This document shows positions 36,711 to 45,120 of a stretch of 46,572 nucleotides of DNA, one piece after another (the first letter of the stretch is position 1; each line of letters begins with the position of its first letter). Source of the DNA: an uncultured Acidobacteriota bacterium (GTDB lineage: Bacteria; Acidobacteriota; Polarisedimenticolia; Polarisedimenticolales; JAIQFR01). Both the position numbers and the translations under genes were made by a program. The notes below the pieces were generated by a model. The model had not been told where the DNA came from and ran no database searches. It worked only from the letters and a program-made list of their open reading frames with translations. The stretch spans positions 1-46,572 of the forward strand of contig CALMJU010000018.1 in NCBI GenBank assembly GCA_937864465.1. Reading direction: 5' to 3'.

Positions 36711-36725
36711 GGCCCGAAACGGGCC
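36711..36725 (+). terminator. Hairpin after the signalling operon
   Basis: GGCCCG-AAA-CGGGCC forms a six-base stem with a three-base loop, two bases after the response-regulator stop. No T-tract follows, so it may be a weak terminator or a 3' end stabiliser. Confidence 0.4.
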
Positions 36726-36787
36726 GCCGGCCGCGTCCCCGCCCCGACCGCTCACCTTCCGATTCCGACCGCTCGCCGAGAGGAGTA

Positions 36788-36816
36788 TTGACGAGGCGTC
36801 CGCGCGGGGCCACAAC
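36788..36816 (+). promoter_or_regulatory. Weak promoter candidate of the bactofilin-like gene
   Basis: TTGACG (36788-36793), 17 bases, then CACAAC (36811-36816). The -35 is good, the -10 poor (three of six). It would place the start near 36823, about 14 bases before the ATG. Confidence 0.25.
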
Positions 36817-36836
36817 TGTCCGTGGAGGACCGAGCC

Positions 36837-38228
36837 ATGGCCAGAAACGCGATCGCCTCACGACCCACCGCGCCGCGGCGGGCGGCGCCGCTCCTGCTGG
36901 TCGCGCTCGCCGCGCTCTCGTCCGTCTCGGCGTCCTCGGACCCGGCCGCGCCGAAGCTGCCCAAGGCTCCGGCTGCTCCGGTCCAGCCGGCGCAGCCGAT
37001 CCTTCCGGGCCTGCCGAGCCTCCAGAACCGTTACGTGCTGCCCAAGGGCCAGACCCACGAGGGCGAGCTCAGGCTCCTCACGGGGTCCGCCGTGATCGAG
37101 GGCAAGCAGATCGGGAACGTCTGGATGGTCGCGGGCTCCTTGGAGGTGCCGGGAGAGGTCACCGGCAAGATCCAGTTCTGGGGGAGCGACCTGAAGATCT
37201 CGGGAACCGTCGAGGGGGACGTCGAGGGGTTCGGGAGCAGCGTCGTGCTCACCGGACTCGTCGGGAAGAGCCTCGCGGCGAAGGCCGGAGACATCGACCT
37301 CGCGAAGGAGAGCCGGGTCGCCGGGCGCGTGTCCCTGCGGTGCGGCCAGGCAAAGGTGCACGGGAGGATCGACGGGAGCCTCGACGCCGTCTGCGGGCAG
37401 ATCGTCTTCGGAGGAACCGTCGGCGGCGATGCGGATCTCGAGGCCGACGCCCTCACGATCGAGCCAAGCGCCAGCGTCGCGGGGGAATTCGTTCACGACA
37501 CGCGAGTCCCGGTCGACGAGAAGGTCGCGGAGATCCTCGAGCGGAAGAAGAACCTCGAGTCCGATCTCGATCGCTTCCGGGAGCAGAAGCGGCACATCCA
37601 GGAGGATCTCGGAGTGCGCCTCGATCACGGCCGCGTGGCGCACGACCGGATCGGCGCATGGTTCGGCTTCCTGATCCTGGCGACGCTCCTCGGCCTCCTC
37701 GGCCTCGCGGTGTTCCGCGGCCCGCGAGGGGCGGTCCTGGCCTCGGTCGGCGCCGACCCGCTCCGCAACGTCGGGTTCGGGTTCCTGACGATCGTCGTGG
37801 TGCCGGTCGCGCTGGCCCTCTCCTGCATTCTGATCGTGACGATCCCGTTCGCCGCGCTCTCGCTCCTGCTCTTCGCGCTCCTGGTCTACCTCGCCCAGGC
37901 TCCCGTCGCGGTCTGGATCGGCCGCTTCGCGCTGGCCAAGATGAGGCGGCCCGACGCCTCGCCGTACGTCGCCCTGCTCGTCGGGATGCCGATCCTGTAC
38001 CTCGTGTTCGCGCTGCCGTGGTGCTTCGGGCCGCTGTTCGTGTTCGCGGCGCTCTGCCTCGGCACCGGGGCGATGGTGTTCGGCACCCGCGACTGGTGGC
38101 GGGCTAGGAAGGCCGCGCGGGCGATCGTCGCCGCGCAGTCCGCGCCGGCGCCCGTCCCCCCCGGGCCGCCGCCCGGGTCCGCGGAGGCTCCGGCTCCCCC
38201 GCCCCCCGAGAACGACACGCAGCGATGA
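36837..38228 (+). CDS. Exported bactofilin-like (polymer-forming) membrane protein
   Basis: A 463-residue protein. Signal peptide over residues 1-34 (LLLVALAALSSVSASS), a proline-rich linker, then about 180 residues of short repeated strands such as GKIQFWGSDLKISGTVEGDV and KVHGRIDGSLDAVCGQIVFG, resembling the polymer-forming beta-helix of bactofilins. A charged helix follows (about 230-260), then four or five membrane helices (about 265-405), and a proline-rich tail. Unlike cytosolic bactofilins, the beta-helix is predicted outside the cytoplasm. I chose ATG 36837 with GGAGG eight bases upstream over the GTG at 36822. The role may be envelope scaffolding or sensing. The stop overlaps the transporter start. 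Confidence 0.8.
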   Translation: MARNAIASRPTAPRRAAPLLLVALAALSSVSASSDPAAPKLPKAPAAPVQPAQPILPGLPSLQNRYVLPKGQTHEGELRLLTGSAVIEGKQIGNVWMVAGSLEVPGEVTGKIQFWGSDLKISGTVEGDVEGFGSSVVLTGLVGKSLAAKAGDIDLAKESRVAGRVSLRCGQAKVHGRIDGSLDAVCGQIVFGGTVGGDADLEADALTIEPSASVAGEFVHDTRVPVDEKVAEILERKKNLESDLDRFREQKRHIQEDLGVRLDHGRVAHDRIGAWFGFLILATLLGLLGLAVFRGPRGAVLASVGADPLRNVGFGFLTIVVVPVALALSCILIVTIPFAALSLLLFALLVYLAQAPVAVWIGRFALAKMRRPDASPYVALLVGMPILYLVFALPWCFGPLFVFAALCLGTGAMVFGTRDWWRARKAARAIVAAQSAPAPVPPGPPPGSAEAPAPPPPENDTQR

Positions 38229-39163
38229 CGGCGCCCGCCCGCGTCCGAAGCGGGCGGGCCGCCGCGTGCGGGCTCGCGGCGATCCCCGTCCTGTTCTGGG
38301 GCTCGTCCTTCGTCGCCACGAAGGTCGCGCTCCGGGGGTTCTCGCCGTGGGACGTCGTCGGCCTTCGCTCCCTGCTCGGGGCGGCCGTCCTGCTCTGCGC
38401 GCTCGCCGCGCGCCGCGCCCCGGGCGCCGACGAGCCCCGCCGGGGAGACGGCGCGCGCATCGCGCTGCTCGGGCTGCTCGGCCTCCCGGTGCACCTCGCC
38501 CTGCAGGCCTGGGCCCTGACCTGGACGTCGGCCGTCCACTCGGGATGGCTCATCGCGCTGAACCCCGTCTTCACCTCGACGCTCGCCGCCGTCTTCCTGG
38601 GCGAGCGATTCCCGCGGGTCAAGGCGGCGGGCGTCGCGCTCGGCTTCGCGGGCGCCCTCGTCGTGGTCGCGGGACGCGAAGGGCTCGGCGCGCTCCGGCT
38701 CCCGTCGACGCGAGGGGATCTGCTCATCCTCGCGTCGTCCCTGAACTGGGCCGTCTACACGCTCGTCGCCCGGAGCCTCGCGGTCCGGAGGGACCCGTTC
38801 CGGCTGACCGTCCGGGCCCTCTCCGTCGGCGCCGTCGCCTCAGTGGCGCTCTGGATCTCCCTCGGGAACCCGCAGAGCCTGGTCGGCGCCGGCCTGGAGG
38901 AGTGGCTCGCCGTCGTCTTCCTCGGCGCCGGCTGCACGGGGATCGGCTACCTCGCCTGGTCGGCGGCTCTCGAGCGTCTCGAGGCAGGCACGCTGTCGTC
39001 CTTCCAGTTCGTGCAACCTCTCGTGACCGTGGCCGTCGCGGCGGTCTGGATCGGGGAGAGGACCTCCGGGACCGTCCTCGCCGGCGGGGCCCTGGTGCTC
39101 GCCGGGGTGTCCCTGGTGCAGCGCGCCCCGAAGGGACCCGGATCCGTCGGGCGCGCCGCCTAG
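38225..39163 (+). CDS. EamA/DMT-family transporter
   Basis: A 312-residue inner-membrane protein with ten hydrophobic segments in two EamA halves. Typical patterns are PVLFWGSSFVATKVAL near the start, ALNPVFTSTLAAVFLGERFPR in the first half, and LSSFQFVQPLVTVAVAAVWIGE in the second. Such proteins export amino acids, sugars or other metabolites; the substrate is unknown. ATG overlaps the preceding stop by four bases (ATGA). Its TAG stop overlaps that of EF-P on the other strand in the four bases CTAG (39160-39163). Confidence 0.93.
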   Translation: MTAPARVRSGRAAACGLAAIPVLFWGSSFVATKVALRGFSPWDVVGLRSLLGAAVLLCALAARRAPGADEPRRGDGARIALLGLLGLPVHLALQAWALTWTSAVHSGWLIALNPVFTSTLAAVFLGERFPRVKAAGVALGFAGALVVVAGREGLGALRLPSTRGDLLILASSLNWAVYTLVARSLAVRRDPFRLTVRALSVGAVASVALWISLGNPQSLVGAGLEEWLAVVFLGAGCTGIGYLAWSAALERLEAGTLSSFQFVQPLVTVAVAAVWIGERTSGTVLAGGALVLAGVSLVQRAPKGPGSVGRAA

Positions 39164-39732
39164 CGCGGCGCCCGCTTCGAGAACTCCCAGGTCCGCGTGT
39201 CGATCAGCACGCGCTCCCCGGCCTCGATGAACAGGGGAACCTTCACGGTCCGGCCGTTGGCGAGGGTGGCGTCCTTGAGGTTCTTCCCGGCCTGCGTGTC
39301 GCCCCGAGAGCCGCCGCCCACCATCTCGACCGTCGCTTCGACGAACTGCGGGAGGTTCACTCCGACCGGCTTCCCGTTGAAGACCACCGAGGAGAGATGG
39401 AGCCCCTCGGTCATCCAGTGCGCCGCCTCCCCCACCTGGTCCCTCGGAAGCGAGAACTGGTCGTAGCTCTGCGCATCCATGAAGTGACACGACTCGCCGT
39501 CGTCGTAGAGGAACTGGACCTGCCGGAACTGGACGTCGGGCTCGTCGAACTTCTCGCCGGCCTTGAACGTCCGCTCGACGAGCGCGCCCGTGATGACGTT
39601 CCGCATCTTCGTCCGCACGAGCGTCGCCGCGCCGCGGGCCGACGGGGTCTGAACGGTGTAGTCCTCGATCACGTACGGGGCCCCGTCCATGAGGACCCGG
39701 AGCCCGCGCTTGAAATCCGACGTGGTCAGCAT
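39160..39732 (-). CDS. efp: Elongation factor P with an EfpL-like loop
   Basis: A 190-residue translation factor that rescues ribosomes stalled at polyproline. The three-domain EF-P fold is clear: KOW-like N-terminus, OB domain, and C-terminal VKVPLFIEAGERVLIDTRTW. The loop that touches the peptidyl-transferase centre reads QTPSARGAATL, with R33 at its tip and one residue more than the usual PGKG loop. It looks like the loop of EfpL (YeiP) rather than the lysine-type EF-P, while the C-terminus is EF-P-like. ATG with GGGAGG upstream. It follows the exonuclease after 18 bases and should be in its transcript. Confidence 0.92.
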   Translation of the reverse strand: MLTTSDFKRGLRVLMDGAPYVIEDYTVQTPSARGAATLVRTKMRNVITGALVERTFKAGEKFDEPDVQFRQVQFLYDDGESCHFMDAQSYDQFSLPRDQVGEAAHWMTEGLHLSSVVFNGKPVGVNLPQFVEATVEMVGGGSRGDTQAGKNLKDATLANGRTVKVPLFIEAGERVLIDTRTWEFSKRAPR

Positions 39733-39750
39733 GGCGCCTCCCGGACCCGA

Positions 39751-40536
39751 TCAGCGACGCGGCGCCGGATACTCCCCCCGGAGCGCGCCTTCCACCAGCC
39801 GCCGCGCATCCTCGGGGAAGTCCTGCCGCAGGAACCACTCGAGGTAGTCCCTCTGCGCGCCCGCCGCCTCCCGCAGCGAGCGCCCCCTCAGCTTGCCGAA
39901 AGCGAAGACGATCTCGCCGTTCTTCCAGACGAACTTCCCCGAGACGTCGGCGGCGCTCTCCCCCGCCCCCCCGCGGCACCACGCGTCGAGGCCCTGGACG
40001 CTGCGGGGAAGGTCCTCGTAGCGCGCGAGCTGGGCGTCGAGCACGGCCGCCGTCGCCAGCACGTCCGCCTCGGCGCTGTGCGCGGCCTCGTGCTCCCGCC
40101 CCAGGTAGAAGCGCACGGCCGCCGAGAGATGCCGGGGCTCGCGGCGGTGGAAGATCGTCATCGCGTCCAGGACGCGACGACCCGGAAGCCCGAGATCCAG
40201 CCCGCTGTCCCGGAACTCCCGGTCCAGGAGCGGAACGTCGAACCGCTGGATGTTGAAGCCCGCCAGGTCCGATTCTCCCAGGAAGTCCAGGAGCCCTCGG
40301 GCGATCTGGCGGAAGGCGGGCGCGTCCCGCACGTCCTCGTCGCGGATCCCGTGGACCGCGGTCGCCTCCTCGGGGATCGGACGGCCCGGGTTCACGCGGC
40401 GCGTGCGGATCTCGCTCGAGCCTTCGGGGAGCACCCGGAGGACGCAGAGCTCCACGATACGGTCGGAGAACGGATCCGTCCCCGTCGTCTCGAGGTCGAA
40501 GAAGGCGACCGGCCGCTCGAGCCTCAGGTTCTTCAC
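39751..40536 (-). CDS. DnaQ-type 3'-5' exonuclease
   Basis: A 261-residue DEDD exonuclease with intact catalytic residues: D14 and E16 in FFDLETTGTDP, VHGIRDEDV, the aspartate in GFNIQRFDVPLL, and H/D in HSAEADVLA. About residues 200-255 form a small extra domain with FAFGKLRGRSLREA and DYLEWFLRQDFPED, resembling DUF3820. It may serve as a proofreading-like or repair exonuclease; the main polymerase epsilon subunit cannot be told apart by sequence alone. GTG start at 40534-40536, without a clear ribosome binding site. A promoter candidate lies at 40565-40592. Confidence 0.92.
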   Translation of the reverse strand: MKNLRLERPVAFFDLETTGTDPFSDRIVELCVLRVLPEGSSEIRTRRVNPGRPIPEEATAVHGIRDEDVRDAPAFRQIARGLLDFLGESDLAGFNIQRFDVPLLDREFRDSGLDLGLPGRRVLDAMTIFHRREPRHLSAAVRFYLGREHEAAHSAEADVLATAAVLDAQLARYEDLPRSVQGLDAWCRGGAGESAADVSGKFVWKNGEIVFAFGKLRGRSLREAAGAQRDYLEWFLRQDFPEDARRLVEGALRGEYPAPRR

Positions 40537-40564
40537 GGTGGCACCGGGAGCATCGCGCGCCTAC

Positions 40565-40592
40565 GTTATCCGCTCCGCTCGCCCTCTCGCAA
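40565..40592 (-). promoter_or_regulatory. Promoter candidate of the exonuclease-efp operon
   Basis: On the minus strand, TTGCGA (40587-40592), 16 bases, then GATAAC (40565-40570, four of six consensus positions). Transcription would start near 40558, about 22 bases before the GTG. Confidence 0.4.
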
Positions 40593-40593
40593 G

Positions 40594-40621
40594 TTGGGGG
40601 GCGGCGCCCGGAGGATATAAT
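40594..40621 (+). promoter_or_regulatory. Sigma-70-type promoter of glgP
   Basis: TTGGGG (40594-40599), 16 bases, and a perfect TATAAT (40616-40621). It gives a leader of about 38 bases before the ATG at 40666. It lies back-to-back with the promoter candidate of the divergent exonuclease gene. Confidence 0.65.
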
Positions 40622-40665
40622 TCGCCTTCGCGCGACGCGCCGGGCGCGGCGCAGGGAGAGCCCGC

Positions 40666-42876
40666 ATGCGGATGCCCGAGATCCGGACGCTGCCGGTGGC
40701 GGACATCGAGATTCCCGCCGAGTACGACCGGCTGTACGACCTCGTCTACAACCTGTGGTGGACCTGGTCCTCGCGGGCGCACCTGCTGTTCAGCAGCATC
40801 GACCCGGTTCGCTGGCTGCGCTACCGGAACCCCGTCGAGCTCCTCATCAACGTCGAGCCGCGCCGCTGGGAATCCCTCCTCCTCGACCAGGGGTTCCAGA
40901 ACTCCTATCGGTCGGTCGTCGGCGAGTTCGACCGATACCTCGCCGGCGTCGAGACGTCCTGGTTCCGGAGGACCTTCCCGGACTACCGGGGCGGCCCGTT
41001 CGCGTACTTCTCGACGGAGTTCGGCTGGCACGATTCGCTCGGCATCTACTCGGGGGGGCTCGGGATCCTGTCGGGCGATCACTGCAAGTCGGCGAGCGAT
41101 CTCGGCCTCCCGTTCGTCGGCGTCGGCCTCCTCTACCGGCGGGGATACTTCCTGCAGACCGTGGACGCCGACGGCGACCAGCAGCACTTCTACCCCGACT
41201 ACGACCTCAGACGTCTGCCCCTGCTGCCGGTCATCGGTCCGGGAGGCAAGGAGGTCCGGGTCGGGGTGGAGTTCTTCGACCGGACGGTGCAGCTCCGCCT
41301 CTGGAAGGCACAGGTCGGGCGCATCCCGGTCGTCCTCCTCGACTCCGACGTGCGCGAGAACACGCCGGCGGACCGGCAGATCACCGCCGTCCTGTACGTG
41401 CGGGGGCGGGAGATGCGCCTGTGCCAGGAGATGCTGCTGGGGATGGGCGGCGTGCAGGCCCTGCGCGCCCTGGGGATCCGGCCCTCCGTGTGGCACCTGA
41501 ACGAGGGCCACTCGGCGTTCTCGGTTCTCGAGCGGATGAAGGATCTGGTGAAGCGGGAGAAGCTGCCGGTCGCGGAAGCCCTGCGGCGCGTCCGGGACGG
41601 CTCGATCTTCACGACCCACACGCCGGTTCCCGCGGGCAACGAGGCGTTCCCGCGGCCGCTCGTCGCCGAGTACCTCTCCGACTGCGCGAAGCGCTGCGGA
41701 GTCCCCGTCGAGGAGATCCTCTCCCTCGGTCGCGCCGACCCCGACCGGGACGACGGCCAGTTCAATCTCACCGCCCTCGCCATCCGCACCTCGCGCCGCG
41801 TGAACGGGGTGAGCGAGCTGCACGGGCGAGTGGCCGACGCGCTGTGGCGGCACCTCCGCCCGACGGAAGCGCAGGTCTCCGGAGAGCGGTGGATCTCCCA
41901 CATCACGAACGGCGTTCACGTGCCGACCTGGATCGGCCCGGAGATGCACGATCTCCTCGACCGCCACCTCGGAGGGAGCTGGCTCGACCGCCTGCTCGAC
42001 CCGGGGTTCGCGCAGGCCGTCATGGCGATTCCGGACGCGGAGGTCTGGGCCGCGCACGAGGCGCAGAAGAGGCGCATGATCACCGTCGCGCGCGAGCGCC
42101 TGCTCGGGCAGTTCGCGCGGCACGGGTGGTCCCCGAAGGAGCTGGGCCGTCTCGAGCGCTGGATGGACCCGTCGGCGCTCACGTTGGGATTCGGACGCCG
42201 GTTCGCGACGTACAAGCGGGCGGACCTGATCTTCCGCGACCCGGCGAGGCTCGAGGCGATCCTCACGAACGCGGCGATGCCCGCGCAGATCGTGTTCGCC
42301 GGCAAGGCGCATCCGGCCGACCATCCCGGCAAGGACCTGATTCGAAGGATCTTCGAGGCGTCGCTGTCCCCGACGTTCGAGGGACGGATCGTCTTCCTCG
42401 AGAATTACGACATGGGAGCGGCGCGGTCTCTGGTGCAGGGGATCGACGTCTGGCTGAACACGCCGAGTCGTCCCCACGAGGCCAGCGGAACGAGCGGGAT
42501 GAAGGTCTCGGTCAACGGCGGGCTGAACTTCAGCGTCCTCGACGGCTGGTGGTGCGAGGGGTACGACAAGTCCTACGGCTGGGTGATCGGGCGCGGCGAG
42601 GACGGCGTCGATTCCGCGACGCAGGATCGGGAGGACGCCGCGTCGTTCTACGCGACGCTCGCCGACCAGATCGTGCCCTGCTACTACCGGCGCGACCCCG
42701 CGACCGGCCTCCCGGTCGAGTGGATCGGGCGCATGAAGAAGGCCCTCGCGCGCCTGACGCCGCGCTTCAGCACGGAGCGCATGGTCCGGGATTACGCGCG
42801 AAAGCTCTACGTCCCGGCGGCGCTCGGCGAGGAGCCGGGAGCCGTGATCCGCGAGGCCCAGTTCTGGCAGCCGTGA
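40666..42876 (+). CDS. glgP: Alpha-glucan (glycogen/maltodextrin) phosphorylase, GT35
   Basis: A 736-residue enzyme that releases glucose-1-phosphate from alpha-1,4-glucans. It belongs to the short, thermophile-type GT35 branch that lacks the regulatory N-terminus of the 800-residue form. FAYFSTEFGWHDSLGIYSGGLG-type N-terminal pattern (from about residue 121) and WHLNEGHSAFS are branch signatures. EASGTSGMKVSVNGG holds the pyridoxal-phosphate lysine, K613. ATG with GGGAGAG upstream; an in-frame ATG two codons later is an alternative. With pgi in the same window it fits glycogen breakdown into glycolysis, though the genes are far apart. Confidence 0.95.
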   Translation: MRMPEIRTLPVADIEIPAEYDRLYDLVYNLWWTWSSRAHLLFSSIDPVRWLRYRNPVELLINVEPRRWESLLLDQGFQNSYRSVVGEFDRYLAGVETSWFRRTFPDYRGGPFAYFSTEFGWHDSLGIYSGGLGILSGDHCKSASDLGLPFVGVGLLYRRGYFLQTVDADGDQQHFYPDYDLRRLPLLPVIGPGGKEVRVGVEFFDRTVQLRLWKAQVGRIPVVLLDSDVRENTPADRQITAVLYVRGREMRLCQEMLLGMGGVQALRALGIRPSVWHLNEGHSAFSVLERMKDLVKREKLPVAEALRRVRDGSIFTTHTPVPAGNEAFPRPLVAEYLSDCAKRCGVPVEEILSLGRADPDRDDGQFNLTALAIRTSRRVNGVSELHGRVADALWRHLRPTEAQVSGERWISHITNGVHVPTWIGPEMHDLLDRHLGGSWLDRLLDPGFAQAVMAIPDAEVWAAHEAQKRRMITVARERLLGQFARHGWSPKELGRLERWMDPSALTLGFGRRFATYKRADLIFRDPARLEAILTNAAMPAQIVFAGKAHPADHPGKDLIRRIFEASLSPTFEGRIVFLENYDMGAARSLVQGIDVWLNTPSRPHEASGTSGMKVSVNGGLNFSVLDGWWCEGYDKSYGWVIGRGEDGVDSATQDREDAASFYATLADQIVPCYYRRDPATGLPVEWIGRMKKALARLTPRFSTERMVRDYARKLYVPAALGEEPGAVIREAQFWQP

Positions 42877-42963
42877 GGACCGTCCGCGCGAGAGAGCCGC
42901 GGACGCGGGCTCGACCGATCGCTCGGCGCCCGCCTTCGCGCTCCGCCGCCGCCCTGGGCCTAC

Positions 42964-43022
42964 GGGAGGCCCCCAGGCGCGGCCTCCCGCCGGGGGGGTG
43001 CGGGGATGGCCGCGCCTGGGGG
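42964..43022. terminator. Overlapping GC hairpins between glgP and the secreted protein gene
   Basis: Two mutually exclusive stems: gggaggcc (42964-42971) with ggcctccc (42981-42988), eight bases; and cccccaggcgcggc (42970-42983) with its exact complement (43009-43022), fourteen bases around a 25-base loop. They lie between convergent stops and probably end transcription from one or both sides. No T-tract is present. Confidence 0.5.
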
Positions 43023-43030
43023 AATCACGT

Positions 43031-45037
43031 TCAGGGTCTCGCGTCCGCGCGGTGCACGTTCATCACGACCGCGGGCGGGACGTTGTCGACCGGCACGCCG
43101 AGGGCCTGAGCGGAGGGGGCCACGTTCCCGGCGGCGTCCAGGGCGAACGCGGCGTACGAGTACGTGACGCCGTTCGTCAGCCCCGTGTGCGCGAAGCCGT
43201 CGGCGCTCCCGGGAGCCGCGGGCCTGTCGGCCACCGCGTAGCCGTCCACGGGGCTCGTCGGAAAGCGCCCGTCGGTTCGGTAGCGGAGGACCGTCCTGAC
43301 GAAGTCGGCGTCGGACGGGTTCCTCCACCCGAGAAGGTTCTGCCCGTCCGACGCGACCGCGGTGAACGCGGCCGCGGCGGCGGTCGGCGTCTGGTCGTCG
43401 ACCGGCTGCTCCGTGGGGTGGAACATCGCATCGTCGGTCAAGAGGATCCGGTCGGCCCGGGCCTCCGCCTCGCGGCCGCCCAGCTCCACGGAGTGGAGAC
43501 CGGCGCCGAGGCTGTACGACCTCCCGGCGACCCACGTCCAGACTCCCGTCTGGGGCGCGACGATCTCCTGCCGAGCGGCGCCGTCCACCGACTCGAACCA
43601 CGAATCGGACGAAGCGGCCGGCCCGTAGATTCGCACCCACAGGTGCCAGGTGCCCGCCGCGGGCACGCTGACCCCGAACGTCGCGGTCCCCGCGGGGCTC
43701 GTGGCCGTCCCCGCCGCCGTCCCGGCGGGCGTGTCGATCCACGCGCCGCCGAAGGCGTCCGCGCCCTGGGTCGCCCGGGCCGGAGAGACGAGCGCTCCCC
43801 CCTCGGCGTCGAACGCGAGATAGGAGTACGCGCTCGGGGAGGTCGCGAGCGTCTGCACGGGGGACGACGTCGCGGCATTCCCGGCGGCGTCGGCGCTCCG
43901 GACGTAGTACTCGTAGGTCGTCGACGGCGCGAGGCCCTCGATCGAAACCGAGTGGCTCTCGACCATCGCGGCGTCGACCGCCGTCTCCTGATAGCCGGTC
44001 TGCCCGCTCTTCCGGTAGAAGACCTGGCTGTCGGCATCCTCGTCCGTCGTCCAGGCGATCCGCGCCGTCGTGGCGGTCACCTCGCTCGACTGGACCGCCG
44101 AGATGGCGGGAAGATCGGTGTCGGGCACGGTCGTGAAACCCGTCGTCTGCCGGTACGTGACCGCCATCGGATGGTTCGCCAGGTCGTAGACTCCGGACGC
44201 GCCGCCGACGACCTCGATCCTGTAGGTCGCCCCCGCCGCCAGATCCGCCGCCGGCGCGATCGTCGCAGTCACGCCGTCCGACGACAGCGCGGGCGAGCCC
44301 GCCGCTTGCGCCACGGCGCTTCCCGTCCCGTCGAGGAGGCGGACCGTCGAGGATGTCACCGAGGACGGCAGCATCGCCTCGCTGAACCTCACCGCGGGAC
44401 GCTGGGTGACCGCCACTCCGGTCGCCCCGTCCGACGGCGACGTGGAGGCGACCGTCGGGGCCGTGGCGGCCAGGATGGTCAGCAAGCCGGCGCCGGAGCC
44501 GTAGACGGAGTCCGGATTCGTCACGTCGACGTTCGTCGCTCCGATGGAAGCCGAGGCCCCGACCGCGACCTGGACCGTGAGCGCCGTGCAAGAAGACACG
44601 GAGGCGGAACCGACGGTGATCCCGGAAGCTCCGAGCTGGACGGTGGCTCCGGGGAGGAAATTCGTTCCCGTGACCGCGAGCGTGAGCGTCCGCCCTTGCT
44701 CGACGGCGACCGGTGTCACGGCGGCGACCACGGGCCTCGGCCAGCCCGAGACCTCGTTCGAGAAGCTCGCGCTGACGTTGCCCGCGGTGTCGTACGCCTT
44801 CACCGCGACGTACCAGGTCGTGCAATCGGCGAGGCCGTCGAGGACCGTCGCCGTCACGTTGCCGACGTCACGGCTCTGCGAGTAGCTGCCGGACGACGTT
44901 CCCCAGAACACGCGGTAGCCCGCGAGATCCGTGTCCGCGACCGGATCCCACCGAAGGTGCATCGCGCCGGCGGACGCGCCCGATACGGCGGCGGCAGCCG
45001 TCAGGAGGATCCAAGCCGCTCGCAGGATGGCACGCAT
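43031..45037 (-). CDS. Secreted multidomain fibronectin/Ig-like protein
   Basis: A 668-residue exported protein. Signal peptide over residues 1-24 (LLTAAAAVSGASA). Then, in order: a fibronectin type III domain (about 25-98, with ADTDLAGYRVFWG), an IPT/TIG-like domain (about 103-190), a Big_5/SbsA-like Ig domain (about 193-305, STSPSDGATGVAV start), a second fibronectin domain (about 312-400), a carbohydrate-binding-like beta domain (about 410-535, PAAGTWHLWVRIYG), and a last fibronectin domain (about 560-655). The tail VDNVPPAVVMNV looks like the start of one more domain, then stops. No anchor is visible. ATG at 45035-45037 with GGAG upstream. It probably acts in surface adhesion or polymer binding. 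A sigma-54-like promoter precedes it. Confidence 0.88.
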   Translation of the reverse strand: MRAILRAAWILLTAAAAVSGASAGAMHLRWDPVADTDLAGYRVFWGTSSGSYSQSRDVGNVTATVLDGLADCTTWYVAVKAYDTAGNVSASFSNEVSGWPRPVVAAVTPVAVEQGRTLTLAVTGTNFLPGATVQLGASGITVGSASVSSCTALTVQVAVGASASIGATNVDVTNPDSVYGSGAGLLTILAATAPTVASTSPSDGATGVAVTQRPAVRFSEAMLPSSVTSSTVRLLDGTGSAVAQAAGSPALSSDGVTATIAPAADLAAGATYRIEVVGGASGVYDLANHPMAVTYRQTTGFTTVPDTDLPAISAVQSSEVTATTARIAWTTDEDADSQVFYRKSGQTGYQETAVDAAMVESHSVSIEGLAPSTTYEYYVRSADAAGNAATSSPVQTLATSPSAYSYLAFDAEGGALVSPARATQGADAFGGAWIDTPAGTAAGTATSPAGTATFGVSVPAAGTWHLWVRIYGPAASSDSWFESVDGAARQEIVAPQTGVWTWVAGRSYSLGAGLHSVELGGREAEARADRILLTDDAMFHPTEQPVDDQTPTAAAAAFTAVASDGQNLLGWRNPSDADFVRTVLRYRTDGRFPTSPVDGYAVADRPAAPGSADGFAHTGLTNGVTYSYAAFALDAAGNVAPSAQALGVPVDNVPPAVVMNVHRADARP

Positions 45038-45087
45038 CACCCGCTTCTCCGCGCGGCCTCCGCAGGAGACCGCCGACGAGCGGGCCT

Positions 45088-45103
45088 TGCCACCTCCATG
45101 CCA
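45088..45103 (-). promoter_or_regulatory. Sigma-54-like (-24/-12) promoter of the secreted protein gene
   Basis: The minus strand reads TGGCATGGAGGTGGCA. It has GG and GC in the exact spacing of the sigma-54 consensus TGGCACG-N4-TTGCA, with two mismatches. It would start transcription near 45077, about 40 bases before the ATG. Confidence 0.45.
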
Positions 45104-45120
45104 AAACGGAGCGCGGGGCC

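Noticed and set aside
39160-39732. Calling this protein EfpL (YeiP) outright
   Set aside because: Only the loop and its flank resemble EfpL; the C-terminal domain is EF-P-like, so EF-P with an unusual loop is the safer name.
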